Source: Herpetosiphonaceae bacterium (GTDB lineage: Bacteria > Chloroflexota > Chloroflexia > Chloroflexales > Herpetosiphonaceae). Taken from it: a DNA stretch of 35,186 nt. Below the pieces are notes generated by a model. The model saw only the letters and a list, made by a program, of their open reading frames with translations, was not told the DNA's origin and made no database searches. The stretch is from assembly GCA_013538855.1 (NCBI GenBank), contig JABXJS010000196.1, positions 1-35,186 on the forward strand, given 5' to 3'. Positions 16,911 to 25,351 of the stretch are shown here, one piece after another. The position numbers and the translations under genes were made by a program. How positions within the stretch are numbered: the first letter of the stretch is position 1; each line of letters opens with the position of its first letter.

Positions 16911-16932
16911 GTTGATGTAGAGTTACGGTGAG

Positions 16933-19056
16933 TTAGAACCAGATCTTGATGATCAGCGGCACCAGCAAAAGCGCCACGATGTTGATAATCTTGATCATCG
17001 GGTTGATGGCCGGGCCAGCGGTGTCCTTGTAGGGATCGCCGACCGTGTCGCCGGTCACAGCCGCTTTGTGGGCCTCGGAGCCTTTGCCGCCGAAGAAGCC
17101 CAGCTCGATGTACTTCTTGGCGTTATCCCAGGCTGCGCCGCCGGTGGTCATCGAGAGCGCCACAAAGATACCGGTCACGATGGTGCCGACGAGCAGGCCG
17201 CCGAGCGCCTGCGGGCCAAGCAGCAGGCCAACAATCAGCGGAGCGACCACAGGCAGCAACGCTGGCAGGATCATCTCGCGCTGGGCCGCGCGGGTCACAA
17301 TGCGCACGCAGGCCGCGTAGTCCGGGCGCTGCTTGCCGGTCATGATGCCGGGGAACGCCTTGAACTGGCGACGCACCTCCTGCACCACAGCTGCGCCAGC
17401 CTTGCCGACGGCCTCCATGGCCTGTGCGCCGAAGAGATACGGCAGCGAGCCGCCGATCAGCAGGCCGATCAGCACACGTGGATTTGCCAGATCAAACTTG
17501 AGCAGGGGGTTGTCCGCGCCACCGCCCACACGGCTGATGAACTCCTCGCGGTAGGCCGCGAACAGCACCAGCGCCGCCAGCACCGCCGAGCCGATCGCGT
17601 AGCCCTTGGTGACGGCCTTGGTCGTGTTGCCGACAGCGTCGAGCGGGTCGGTCACATCGCGCACCTCAGCGGGCAGATGGGCCATCTCGGCAATGCCGCC
17701 TGCGTTATCGGTGATCGGGCCGTAGGCGTCGATGGCAACCACGATGCCGGCCATCGAGAGCATGCTCATCGCGGCCACGCCCACGCCGTACAGGCCAGCC
17801 CAGGAGTAGGCGGCCAGAATGGCGAGCACGATCACGATGATCGGAGCGAAGGTGGCCTTCATCGACACGCCCAGACCGGCGATGATATTGGTGCCGTGGC
17901 CGGTCTGCGAGGCGTCGGCGATGTGCTTGACCGGCCGCCAGTTGGTGCCGGTGTAGTACTCGGTGATCACCACCAGCGCGATGGTCACGAGGATGCCCAG
18001 CACCGCGCTGCCAAACAGCTGCATGACGGTTGGCACCACCGCATCGGCGGCGAGGCCAGCCGTTGCGCCAAGGTCGCCCATCAGGATGCTGGTGATTGGG
18101 AAGAAGGCAATCACCGACAGCAGCGCCGCCACAAACAGGCCCTGGTAGAGCGCGCCCATGATTGGGCCAGAGCCGACAGCCTTGTAGAAGCCGTCCATAC
18201 CCGAGCCACTGCGCGGCAGGCGCACCGCAAAGATGCCAACTAGCGAGGCCACAATCGAGACCGCGCCGATGGCCAGCGGGTAGAGCACAGCGTTGCTATT
18301 GTTGTTGAAGAGCAGCGCGCCCAGCAGCATCACGGCGCTGGAGGTCACCACATAGGTCTCGAACAGATCGGCGGCCATGCCGGCACAGTCACCGACGTTG
18401 TCGCCCACATTGTCGGCGATCACGCCAGGGTTGCGCGGATCGTCCTCGGGGATGCCGGCCTCGATCTTGCCGACCATGTCGGTGCCCACATCGGCACCCT
18501 TGGTGAAGATACCGCCGCCGAGACGGGCGAACACCGAGATCAGCGATGAGCCGAAGCTCAGGCCGATCAGCGCCAGCACCGCCTCGCTGATGCTCAGGCT
18601 GGCCACCTCGGTGAGCACCAGGTAGAACAGCGTGACCGACATCAGCGCCAGGCCCACCACCAGCATGCCGGTGATCGCGCCGCCCTGGAAGGCCACGCGC
18701 AGCGCCTTGGCCAAGCCGCCGCGGGCCGCCTCGGCGGTGCGAACGTTGGCGCGCACCGACACGTTCATGCCGATGTAGCCAGCCAGCGCCGAGGCCACCG
18801 CGCCGATCAGAAAGCCGATCGCCAGCCACAGCCCGTTTTCGCCAACAAAGAACAACAGCACGAACAGCGGCACGGCGACAATCGCCACCACACGGTACTG
18901 GCTGTTGAGGTAGGCCGAAGCGCCCTCTTGAATCGCCTGCGCAATGGTGCGCATCTCATCGTTGCCATCCGGCAAGCTCAAAATTCGCTGGGTTGTTAGG
19001 AGGCCATAGGCAATAGCCAAGACCGCCGCACCCAGCGCGACATATAACCACGTCAA
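16933..19056 (-). CDS. hppA: K+-independent H+-translocating membrane pyrophosphatase
   Basis: This integral membrane pump (707 residues, about 16 helices) hydrolyses cytosolic pyrophosphate and exports protons. Family signatures are intact: [14 protein letters not shown] with its acidic partner [27 protein letters not shown], and near the C-terminus DNAKKYIE and [18 protein letters not shown]. The helix reading [10 protein letters not shown] has lysine at the position where K+-dependent enzymes have alanine, so this should be the K+-independent proton-pumping class. The start is TTG at 19054-19056 with AGGAGG about seven bases upstream. It has its own promoter and a leader terminator (see those entries). 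It probably recovers energy from pyrophosphate released in biosynthesis, including aminoacylation by TyrRS and SAM synthesis. Confidence 0.95.
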   Translation of the reverse strand: MTWLYVALGAAVLAIAYGLLTTQRILSLPDGNDEMRTIAQAIQEGASAYLNSQYRVVAIVAVPLFVLLFFVGENGLWLAIGFLIGAVASALAGYIGMNVSVRANVRTAEAARGGLAKALRVAFQGGAITGMLVVGLALMSVTLFYLVLTEVASLSISEAVLALIGLSFGSSLISVFARLGGGIFTKGADVGTDMVGKIEAGIPEDDPRNPGVIADNVGDNVGDCAGMAADLFETYVVTSSAVMLLGALLFNNNSNAVLYPLAIGAVSIVASLVGIFAVRLPRSGSGMDGFYKAVGSGPIMGALYQGLFVAALLSVIAFFPITSILMGDLGATAGLAADAVVPTVMQLFGSAVLGILVTIALVVITEYYTGTNWRPVKHIADASQTGHGTNIIAGLGVSMKATFAPIIVIVLAILAAYSWAGLYGVGVAAMSMLSMAGIVVAIDAYGPITDNAGGIAEMAHLPAEVRDVTDPLDAVGNTTKAVTKGYAIGSAVLAALVLFAAYREEFISRVGGGADNPLLKFDLANPRVLIGLLIGGSLPYLFGAQAMEAVGKAGAAVVQEVRRQFKAFPGIMTGKQRPDYAACVRIVTRAAQREMILPALLPVVAPLIVGLLLGPQALGGLLVGTIVTGIFVALSMTTGGAAWDNAKKYIELGFFGGKGSEAHKAAVTGDTVGDPYKDTAGPAINPMIKIINIVALLLVPLIIKIWF

Positions 19057-19088
19057 GCTACACCCTCCTTATTTGGCACGCTTTTCAC

Positions 19089-19128
19089 AAAAATGCCCTC
19101 CCGACACAGTGAATCTCACTGCCGGAGG
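19089..19128 (-). terminator. Terminator in the hppA leader
   Basis: On the minus strand CCTCC pairs with GGAGG (19124-19128 with 19097-19101) and, inside, CAGTGA pairs with TCACTG. The stem is followed three bases later by five T residues (19089-19093). It lies downstream of the likely hppA promoter but upstream of its ribosome binding site, so it is either read-through control of the preceding operon or an attenuator of hppA. Confidence 0.6.
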
Positions 19129-19156
19129 CGCGTTAATTCTCGTTTAAGGGTGGCCT

Positions 19157-19186
19157 ATTCTAGCATAGTACCTGGAATTTTGTAAA
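19157..19186 (-). promoter_or_regulatory. hppA: Promoter for hppA
   Basis: The minus strand has TTTACA (19181-19186) and, 18 bases on, TAGAAT (19157-19162) preceded by TGC. It lies just after the stop of the BchI-like ATPase gene. Confidence 0.55.
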
Positions 19187-19202
19187 ATCTCGCACAATCT
19201 GT

Positions 19203-20294
19203 TTAGGCGCTTGGGGCTGGAGATTTTTTGCGCCGCGAGCGTGTGCGGCGCTGGCTGGATGCAGCCGCGAGCGCCGCTGCAATCAGCGCATCCTCGGCCT
19301 CAACTGCGGCGCTGACCTCGTCTAGATGTGTGCTGCTGCGCCAGCGCAAGGCCAGCGGAGCCACCGCCAGCACATCATCGGCGCTGGCCTCGGTGCGCTC
19401 ATCGGCGGCGGCGCGGGCGCGGGCGGCCTCGAGCAGCACGATCTCGGCGCGATGTGAGGGGATGTTCAGCGCGCTGATTGTGCGCAGCGCCAGCTCCTCG
19501 GCCTGCGGCGCAACCTTGACCTGTGGCAAGATCGCCCGCGCAACATCGACCTCAAGCTTGAGCGCAGCCGTCTCAGCGGCATAGCGCACACGAAACTCGT
19601 CGCGGTTCTGGCGAAAGGCCACGGCGCGGCGGTAGATCTCCAGGCGCTGCTCCACGGCCAGGTGCGGCGTGATCCACACACGCAGCCCAAGCCGATCGAG
19701 GATCTGCGGGCGCAGACGGCCCTCCTCCGGATTCATCGATCCGATCAGCACAAACTGCGACGGATACAGCCGCACCATCGCGCCCCGGCGGACGAAGGTG
19801 CGCCCCTGTGCCGCCGCATCCAGAATGAGATCGAGCAGCGCTGGTTCCAGCAGGTTGATCTCGTCGATGTACAGCACGTTGTTGTGCGCCCGCGCCAGGA
19901 TGCCCTGCTCCAGCAGCACGCGCTGCTGCTCGATGGCGACACGCTCGTTCAGCCCGCCGACGATATCTTCGAGGCGTGCGTTGAGCGGCAGCTCGATCAG
20001 GCGCATCAGGTCGGCGATCACCCGTGGCTCGCCGTGGGCCAGGCGCTCGCGGCACTCAGCGCATAGCTCCAGCGCATCGGCGACCTCGACCGGACAGTTG
20101 TTATCGCAGCGGGTGCGGATAACCGTCGGCATAATGTCGAGCAGGCCGCGCACAGCGGTGGTCTTGCCAACGCCGTAGGGGCCGCTCAGCAGCACACCGC
20201 CGATGGCCGGGTTGATCAGCGCCAACGTCAGCGCTGTCTTCATCTCGGGCTGGCCCACCACCGCCAGCAGCGGATAGACCGCTAGCTCGTTCAT
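19203..20294 (-). CDS. MoxR/BchI-type AAA+ ATPase (magnesium chelatase subunit I-like)
   Basis: This 363-residue AAA+ protein is like the I subunit of magnesium/cobalt chelatases. It has Walker A GPYGVGKTT (residues ~39-47), Walker B VLYIDEINLL, GSMNPEEGRLRPQ with sensor 1 and arginine-finger positions, and a helical C-terminal lid. Four cysteines (RCDNNCP and LCAEC, ~62-80) could bind a metal. Such ATPases drive metal insertion or protein remodelling with a VWA-domain partner, but no D-subunit or VWA gene and no other pigment gene lies in this window, so a pigment role is not supported here. ATG at 20292-20294 overlaps the TGA of the DUF503 gene (ATGA). It is the last gene of a five-gene run. 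Confidence 0.85.
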   Translation of the reverse strand: MNELAVYPLLAVVGQPEMKTALTLALINPAIGGVLLSGPYGVGKTTAVRGLLDIMPTVIRTRCDNNCPVEVADALELCAECRERLAHGEPRVIADLMRLIELPLNARLEDIVGGLNERVAIEQQRVLLEQGILARAHNNVLYIDEINLLEPALLDLILDAAAQGRTFVRRGAMVRLYPSQFVLIGSMNPEEGRLRPQILDRLGLRVWITPHLAVEQRLEIYRRAVAFRQNRDEFRVRYAAETAALKLEVDVARAILPQVKVAPQAEELALRTISALNIPSHRAEIVLLEAARARAAADERTEASADDVLAVAPLALRWRSSTHLDEVSAAVEAEDALIAAALAAASSQRRTRSRRKKSPAPSA

Positions 20295-20578
20295 AGCAGC
20301 TCGCTTGTCACATCCAAGATGACCACATCTGGGCGATTTTCTTCCACCCAGCGCACAATGGCGTTCAGCTGGCCTTCAACATAGCGCTGCTGCGATCCGA
20401 CACATGCCACGCCGATCACCGCGCGCTGCCAGATATCCTGCTCGGCAACCTCGGCGACAGCGGCGTTGAACTCGTTGCTCAGGCGGGCGATGATCGACTT
20501 GATCACCGCGCGCTTTTCCTTCAGCGAGTGGACGGTGGGCAGATGGAGTTCCAGGGCAAGCGAGCCAATAATCATCAT
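20291..20578 (-). CDS. DUF503 family protein
   Basis: This 95-residue protein matches the DUF503 (YlxP-like) fold: an N-terminal strand ending LALELHLPTVHSLKEKR, then KSIIARLSNEFNAAVAE, a central QRAVIGVACVG strand and a C-terminal helix. Function is not established; the family often lies near ribosome-maturation genes. The frame opens at 20635, but ATG at 20576-20578 begins one base after the TAA of the LON-domain gene and gives the family-typical N-terminus, so it is translationally coupled. Its own TGA overlaps the ATG of the next gene. Confidence 0.85.
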   Translation of the reverse strand: MMIIGSLALELHLPTVHSLKEKRAVIKSIIARLSNEFNAAVAEVAEQDIWQRAVIGVACVGSQQRYVEGQLNAIVRWVEENRPDVVILDVTSELL

Positions 20579-20579
20579 T

Positions 20580-21227
20580 TTAATTCCACGAAGTACTATC
20601 AAACGGCGGCTCCCGATCGAGCAGCGCCGGATCAATCGGCGGCAGCAGACTCAGCTCGTACTCGAGCGCGGCCTGGAGCTGCTGCAGGCGCTCGTCGACG
20701 CTCTGCTCCAGCCAGTGCTGCTTGAGCTGCAGCGATACCTGCATCAGATCGGCCAGGCCGTAGCTGAGGCCAAGCGGGTCGGTGGGCAGGTCGAAGGCGT
20801 CGGAGCGCATGCCCGTGGCGGCGACGATTGTGCGGCGGTACTGATCGCACTTGGCCAGCACCTGCTGCGCCAGCTCTGGATCGCCGACCTCGTCGTCGAG
20901 CAGCGAGACCATGCCCACGAGGTAGGGATCGGCGGTGAGCGGGTAGTTGATGCGGAAGCGCTGCTTGCCGGTCACGACGATGTACATGCGCCCGTCGTCG
21001 AGGCGGTAGGCACTCTCGATCTCGGCCAGTGTGCCGACGAGATGCGGCACCGCTGGGGTGGACGCATCGGCCTCCTCGCCCTCGCGAATGAGCACCACAC
21101 CGAACGGCTTGCGCTCCTCGATGCAGCGTCCGATCATCAGCCGGTAGCGCTGCTCGAAAATGTGCAGCGGCAGCTGCGCGCCAGGGAACAGCACAACATT
21201 CAGCGGAAACAAGGGCAATCTTTGCAT
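20580..21227 (-). CDS. LON N-terminal (substrate-binding) domain protein
   Basis: This 215-residue stand-alone version of the Lon protease substrate-recognition domain has no ATPase or protease part. The N-terminus RLPLFPLNVVLFPGAQLPLH is diagnostic, followed by IFEQRYR and KPFGVVLIREGEE, a beta-rich core (GRMYIVVTGKQRF) and a helical C-terminal half. Similar proteins resemble the bacterial cereblon-like/LAN group. It may select peptides or small ligands for another machine, possibly the ATPase two genes downstream (inference from operon position). ATG at 21225-21227 has a GGGGG stretch upstream as a modest binding site. Confidence 0.88.
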   Translation of the reverse strand: MQRLPLFPLNVVLFPGAQLPLHIFEQRYRLMIGRCIEERKPFGVVLIREGEEADASTPAVPHLVGTLAEIESAYRLDDGRMYIVVTGKQRFRINYPLTADPYLVGMVSLLDDEVGDPELAQQVLAKCDQYRRTIVAATGMRSDAFDLPTDPLGLSYGLADLMQVSLQLKQHWLEQSVDERLQQLQAALEYELSLLPPIDPALLDREPPFDSTSWN

Positions 21228-21274
21228 ATGGCCCCCAGACTAAGGATGGGGAAGCGTCAGCCCGGCGCGACGCA

Positions 21275-22036
21275 CTAGGCGGGCGGAAGCAGATGCGCCA
21301 CTAGCTCCTGCAGCGCTGCCTGCCACGCCTGCTGCGCCTGCGTATTGGGCAGCGCGCCAGCTGTCGCGTTGGCCAGCAGCACAAGCGCGCCCTGATCAAG
21401 ATCGGGGCGCGTGGCGAGCAGCGCATCGACGGCCTGCTGCAGCGGCTTGCTAGCGATGGCGGCGTTGGTGGCGAGCAGCGTGCGCCCGGCCGCCCCACCA
21501 ACGTTCACGCCCCCAATGATAAAGTCTGTGCCGCCGAGGTGCAGCTCCAGCGCGGCCTGCGTAGGCGTCTCCTGCTCATCGGCGACCATGGCCAGGGCCA
21601 GCCGTCGCCCGCCGCCGCTATCCAGCTCGTCGAGGGCGCGCGACACGCCGACGCGCAGCAGCTCCATCGGCAGCGCATCCTCTGGGCCAGCGGCCAAGAT
21701 GAGCACCTGCTCGGGCTTGATCACCGCCTCGTCGGCCAGCAGCTGGGCCAGCGCATCGTAGTCGGTAATCGCCTGCGCACCACGTGCGCCAGCGCAGCCT
21801 GACAGCAGCAAGAGCGCCCGCACATCCTCGGCGCTGCCGCGGCGCAGGCGGGCGGTGGACCATGCGCCGGCCGAGCCGGAGGCTGCGCCAAAGTAGCCAG
21901 CCGCCGTGCACGCGGTGCGCGCCACCACGAGCCCGAGATCACGATCACGGGTCGATTTCAAGCCGCTGTGAATACCAGTCACGCGCAGCTCGCCAGCGCT
22001 CGTCAAGGTTCCTTCAGGAGAAAGCGTGTGCGCCAT
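21275..22036 (-). CDS. Degenerate ArgJ-like protein (N-acetylglutamate synthase fold)
   Basis: It is recognisable as an ArgJ homologue from the order of segments: GIHSGLKSTRDRDLGLVVA, TACTAAGYF, RALLLLSGCAGARG, EQVLILAAGPEDALPMELL, then LGGTDFIIGGVNVGG and GALVLLANATAGA. Length is 253 residues against about 400 in ArgJ. The SGNANACTG-type segment is SGCAGARG, the STGVIG oxyanion segment is AAGPED, and the block with the autocleavage/nucleophilic threonine (normally APNMATML) is missing after VNVGG. It should therefore be unable to self-cleave or act as an acetyltransferase. ATG at 22034-22036 has GAGGAA upstream and begins 9 bases after the RlmI-like gene stops. A regulatory or new role is possible. 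Confidence 0.7.
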   Translation of the reverse strand: MAHTLSPEGTLTSAGELRVTGIHSGLKSTRDRDLGLVVARTACTAAGYFGAASGSAGAWSTARLRRGSAEDVRALLLLSGCAGARGAQAITDYDALAQLLADEAVIKPEQVLILAAGPEDALPMELLRVGVSRALDELDSGGGRRLALAMVADEQETPTQAALELHLGGTDFIIGGVNVGGAAGRTLLATNAAIASKPLQQAVDALLATRPDLDQGALVLLANATAGALPNTQAQQAWQAALQELVAHLLPPA

Positions 22037-22045
22037 AGCATTTCC

Positions 22046-23227
22046 TCACCAAACTCGACAGACCAGCCCTTTCAAGTAGGCTGATTCCGGAAAGGTTAAC
22101 AACACAGGGTGGTCGCTATCTTGGGTCAGTGTCTCGATAATCTGGGCGTCGCGCTCGGCATCCAGCGCCGCGCCAAAGATGACCTTCTGAAACAGGTCGG
22201 CGCTGATCAGGCCCGAGCATGAGAAGGTTGCCAGCACGCCGCCGGGCCGCAGCAGATGCAGCGCCTGCAGGTTGATATCTTTGTAGCCACGGGTGGCGCG
22301 GTCGATCTGGCGCTGTGAGTGGGCGAACTTTGGTGGGTCAAGCACGATCAGGTCGAACTGCCGCCCATCGGCGCGCAGCTGGCGCAGCACCTCGAAGGCG
22401 TCGCCCTCCTGTACCGTCAGCGGCGTGTCGAGCTGATTGCGCCGCAGATTGGCCCGCAGCGTCTGCAGCGCCACGCTGGAGCTATCGACCGCCAGCAGCG
22501 AGGCCGCGCCCTGCGCCGCCGCCGCCACCTCGAAGCCGCCAGTGTAGGTGAACACACCGAGCATCTCCGCGCCGCGCGCGTAGGCCGAAACCAGCCGCCG
22601 GTTGCGCCGCTGATCAAGGTACCAGCCGGTCTTCTGGCCGCCAGCGAGATCAAGGGTAAAGCGATAGCCGTTCTCTAAAATCTCTAGCTCGCTTGGCGGA
22701 GCCGCGCCCCACAGCACGCCCTCGGCGGACTGCAGGCCCTCGCGCGCACGAATCTCAACGTCGGAGCGCTCGTAGATGCCGCGCACATCGAGCAGCCGCG
22801 CCAGCGTTTCGACGATCAGGCTGCTCATGGCCGCCGCGCCCTGCGTCAGCAGCTGCACCGCCAGCCAGTCGCCGTAGCGATCAACGATCACGCCAGGCAG
22901 ACCATCGCTCTCGCTGAAGACCAGGCGGTAGGCGGTGGTGTTCGGGTCGTTGATCAGATCGGCGCGGGCGGCGATCGCCCGCTGTAGCCGCCGCTCGATC
23001 AACTCGGCGTCAATCGGCTCATCCTGCTGCCAAGTCCACAGGCGGGCGATGATCTGCGAGTGCGTGCTGACGGTGCCACGCGCCAGCCAGCCGCCATCGG
23101 AGCTGTACACATCAACAACGCCGCCGGGCGTGAGCGGCCCTGAGCGCCGCCCTACAGCCCCAGTAAAGACCCACGGATGCCGCTGGCGGACGGACTTGTC
23201 GCGTTCTGGTTTAAGTATTAAGCGCAT
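22046..23227 (-). CDS. RlmI-like 23S rRNA cytosine-C5 methyltransferase
   Basis: This 393-residue SAM-dependent methyltransferase has an N-terminal PUA domain (residues 1-75, beginning with the KPERDKSVRQRHPWVF pattern), a linker domain, and a Rossmann domain. Motif I is in GVFTYTGGF; further motifs are VDSSSVAL, EGDAFEVL, LDPPKFA, and the catalytic cysteine of ATFSCSGLI. Its family methylates C5 of a cytosine in 23S rRNA (C1962 in E. coli); the target here is inferred. The ATG at 23225-23227 has no ribosome binding site, but a promoter places the transcript start on or next to it, so the mRNA may be leaderless. It heads the run rlmI-like, argJ-like, LON, DUF503, BchI-like. Confidence 0.88.
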   Translation of the reverse strand: MRLILKPERDKSVRQRHPWVFTGAVGRRSGPLTPGGVVDVYSSDGGWLARGTVSTHSQIIARLWTWQQDEPIDAELIERRLQRAIAARADLINDPNTTAYRLVFSESDGLPGVIVDRYGDWLAVQLLTQGAAAMSSLIVETLARLLDVRGIYERSDVEIRAREGLQSAEGVLWGAAPPSELEILENGYRFTLDLAGGQKTGWYLDQRRNRRLVSAYARGAEMLGVFTYTGGFEVAAAAQGAASLLAVDSSSVALQTLRANLRRNQLDTPLTVQEGDAFEVLRQLRADGRQFDLIVLDPPKFAHSQRQIDRATRGYKDINLQALHLLRPGGVLATFSCSGLISADLFQKVIFGAALDAERDAQIIETLTQDSDHPVLLTFPESAYLKGLVCRVW

Positions 23228-23233
23228 AATTGT

Positions 23234-23262
23234 ATTATCTTTGATGATAGACCAGCGTGCAA
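23234..23262 (-). promoter_or_regulatory. Promoter giving a possibly leaderless rlmI-like mRNA
   Basis: The minus strand has TTGCAC (23257-23262), a 17-base spacer and GATAAT (23234-23239). Six bases separate the -10 from the ATG at 23227, so a start at the usual distance falls on the A of that ATG. Confidence 0.55.
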
Positions 23263-23271
23263 ACCGCTGGC

Positions 23272-23856
23272 TTAGCCTTCCAACAAGGCCACCAGGACGC
23301 GCGCCAGCACGTGGGCCTCCTCGCGCGTGATAGTGACCATATCAATCGACGGCACAACCAGCACCTGCTCGGTGGGGAAGACTTGTGCGTGCAGGCTGCT
23401 GATGTCGCCAGGTATCGTGTGCAGGTAGCGTGAGCAGATCAGGCGCGTCGGTATCTCACCAACAGGCACGATGATCCGCGGGTTGACCAGCGCGATCTCG
23501 CGCCAGAGGTAGGCCGCGCAGTTGGCGACCTCGGTGCGGTTGGGCCGCCGATCGGTGTGGGTCGCGCAGCGCACCATGTAGGTCAGATACGAGCCGACCA
23601 GCTTCGGCCGCTCGTGCTCTGGGTCCGAGGCTGTGCGCAGGCGCAGGGCGCGCAAGAGCACCTGGAGGCGCTGCCCGGCCACTGTGCGCGTCCAGGGCAC
23701 GCCAGTCTGATTGGCTCCGAGGCTGTCGGGAGCCTCGCCGATGAACATCACCTGCGCCTTGGGGTCGCCGTAGCCGTGCACAATCTGGTTGCGCTCGTAG
23801 ACGCGCTGCGGGCATTTGTAGCAGTCCTCGGCGATTGGGAAGGGGTGTTGATCCAT
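23272..23856 (-). CDS. Divergent family 4-type uracil-DNA glycosylase homologue
   Basis: The 194-residue protein keeps the Fe-S cysteines of family 4 UDGs: C12 and C15 (CYKC), C97 and C113, the last two flanking DRRPNRTE. Motif 1 is GEAPDSLGANQTG (40-52) instead of the usual GEAPG plus acidic residues. The C-terminal HPSP/HPAY motif that supplies the catalytic histidine reads VVPSID (167-172), so the histidine is missing. It should bind an Fe-S cluster and perhaps DNA, but glycosylase activity is doubtful. ATG at 23854-23856 has GAGG five bases upstream and fits the family start; the GTG seven codons earlier does not. An extended -10, TGGTATTCT, lies at 23984-23992 on the minus strand. Confidence 0.75.
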   Translation of the reverse strand: MDQHPFPIAEDCYKCPQRVYERNQIVHGYGDPKAQVMFIGEAPDSLGANQTGVPWTRTVAGQRLQVLLRALRLRTASDPEHERPKLVGSYLTYMVRCATHTDRRPNRTEVANCAAYLWREIALVNPRIIVPVGEIPTRLICSRYLHTIPGDISSLHAQVFPTEQVLVVPSIDMVTITREEAHVLARVLVALLEG

Positions 23857-24169
23857 GGAGTCCTCGACGGCGTTCACGCGCTGCGCCGAACAAGCCTGCC
23901 CACCTGCTGCCGCTTCAAGCGTGGCTTAAAGTGTGGCAAGTGCACATCCGCGCCCCACTGGCGCAAGGTCGGTCGGTAATTCGAGAATACCATAGATTGT
24001 CGTTTACAGCCACCATACCAGCGCGCCTCTGCTCGCACATGGTGGCGCACAGGAGCCTGGTTGCAGCCCATGCGCCACCAGCCGATTCAGGCGCTGTGCG
24101 CGCCGCTAGCTACGCCTGCTGCGGCCGATCAGCGCAGGCGACCGGCCGCAGCCCAGGTGCCGCAAGCCG
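23857..24169. other. Intergenic stretch between tyrS and the UDG-like gene
   Basis: No gene is visible. It contains a likely extended -10 for the UDG-like gene (TGGTATTCT, minus strand, 23984-23992) and a hairpin close to the tyrS stop at 24119-24151. The rest shows no structure I can support. Confidence 0.5.
24119..24151 (-). terminator. Terminator-like hairpin after tyrS
   Basis: CTGCGGCCG (24119-24127) and CGGCCGCAG (24143-24151) form a perfect nine-pair stem with a 15-base loop, about 20 bases past the tyrS stop. There is no U-run, so termination is uncertain. Confidence 0.4.
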
Positions 24170-25351
24170 CTACTCGCCCACCAGCCGCACAAACTTCCGG
24201 CGGCCGACCTGGAGCACCTGCTGGCCCTGTGGCGTGATCTCGACATCATAGCCGGCCAGCTTCTCACCGTCGAGGCGCACGCCGCCGCCGTCGATCAGGC
24301 GGCGCGCCTCGCCCTTGCTGCTGGCAAGCTTGGTCTGCACCATCAACTCGATGATATTGACCGGCGCGCTCAGCGGATGCTCGGGCATGTCCTCGGGCAG
24401 TGCACGCTGCTGGAACACGCGCACAAAGTTCTCCTCGGCGGCCTTGGCGGCGTCAGCGCCGTCGATCTGCGTGATGATCTCGCGTGCCAGGCGCATCTTG
24501 AGATCGCGGGGGTTGACCGTGCCGGCGGCCATCGCCTGCTCCAGCCCGCGCACCTCATCCAGCGGAACGTCGGTCCAGACCTCGTAGTAGAGCGGCAGCA
24601 CATCGTCGGCCATCGACATGATGCGGCCGTACTTGTCATCTGGCGACATCAAAATATCGACGGTGTTATCGAAGGTCTTGCTCATCTTGCGACCGTCGGT
24701 GCCGGCGATCAGCGGCACGAGCAGCACATCCTGCGGCGTCATGTCGATCTGCTCCATCAGCTGACGGCCGGCGAGGATATTGAACTTCTGGTCGGTGCCG
24801 CCGAACTCGACATCGGCCTTGATCGCCACCGAGTCGTAGGCTTGCAGGATGGGATACATCAGCTCCAGCAGCGTTAGCGGCTGACCAGTGTCGTAGCGCT
24901 TGCGGAAGGTCTCGTGGGACAACATTTGGGCCAGGGTGAAGCGGCCCATCAAGTTGAAGGCGTCCTCCAGCGAGAAGCCGCTGAACCACTCGCTCTGCCA
25001 GCGAATCTCTGTGCGCTCCTGGTCGACAATCTTAAAGAACTGATCCATAAACTCTTCGGCGTTGTCCTTGGTCTCCTGCGGCGTGAGACGCTGGCGGCTC
25101 TCATCGCGGCCGGTGGGATCGCCGATCTGCGCTGTCCAGTCGCCGACGATCAGCACGACGGTGTGGCCCAGCTCCTGAAACTGGCGCAGCTTGCGCAGGG
25201 CCACCGCGTGGCCGATGTGGATGGATGGTCGCGTGGGGTCGATGCCGAGCTTCAGGCGCAGCTTCTGGCCTGACTCAAGCTTGCGGCGCAGGTTATCGCC
25301 GACAATAATCTCGGCGACGCCGCGGTTTAACAACTCATCAAGTGCGATCAT
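24170..25351 (-). CDS. tyrS: Tyrosyl-tRNA synthetase
   Basis: This class I synthetase charges tRNA-Tyr with tyrosine using ATP. The HIGH signature is intact in PSIHIGHAVALRKL (HIGH at 45-48), KMSKT is in GTDGRKMSKTFDN (~230), and tyrosine/tRNA pocket residues lie around GGTDQKFNILAGRQ. A C-terminal S4 RNA-binding domain begins near residue 325 (SKGEARRLIDGGGVRLDG). The 393-residue length and these motifs fit the TyrZ-like bacterial type. The frame opens three codons upstream, but ATG at 25349-25351 has GGAG nine bases upstream, while the upper ATG abuts the same site. It is preceded by its own promoter and a leader with an intrinsic terminator. Confidence 0.96.
   Translation of the reverse strand: MIALDELLNRGVAEIIVGDNLRRKLESGQKLRLKLGIDPTRPSIHIGHAVALRKLRQFQELGHTVVLIVGDWTAQIGDPTGRDESRQRLTPQETKDNAEEFMDQFFKIVDQERTEIRWQSEWFSGFSLEDAFNLMGRFTLAQMLSHETFRKRYDTGQPLTLLELMYPILQAYDSVAIKADVEFGGTDQKFNILAGRQLMEQIDMTPQDVLLVPLIAGTDGRKMSKTFDNTVDILMSPDDKYGRIMSMADDVLPLYYEVWTDVPLDEVRGLEQAMAAGTVNPRDLKMRLAREIITQIDGADAAKAAEENFVRVFQQRALPEDMPEHPLSAPVNIIELMVQTKLASSKGEARRLIDGGGVRLDGEKLAGYDVEITPQGQQVLQVGRRKFVRLVGE

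Noticed and set aside
17068-18243. Long open frame (391 codons) on the plus strand opposite hppA
   Set aside because: It is antisense to a gene with intact family motifs, is rich in His, Arg and Gln as expected from GC-rich antisense DNA, and has no ribosome binding site.
19203-20294. Evidence for bacteriochlorophyll synthesis
   Set aside because: BchI-like ATPases also occur in non-phototrophs; no other pigment or reaction-centre gene is in the window.
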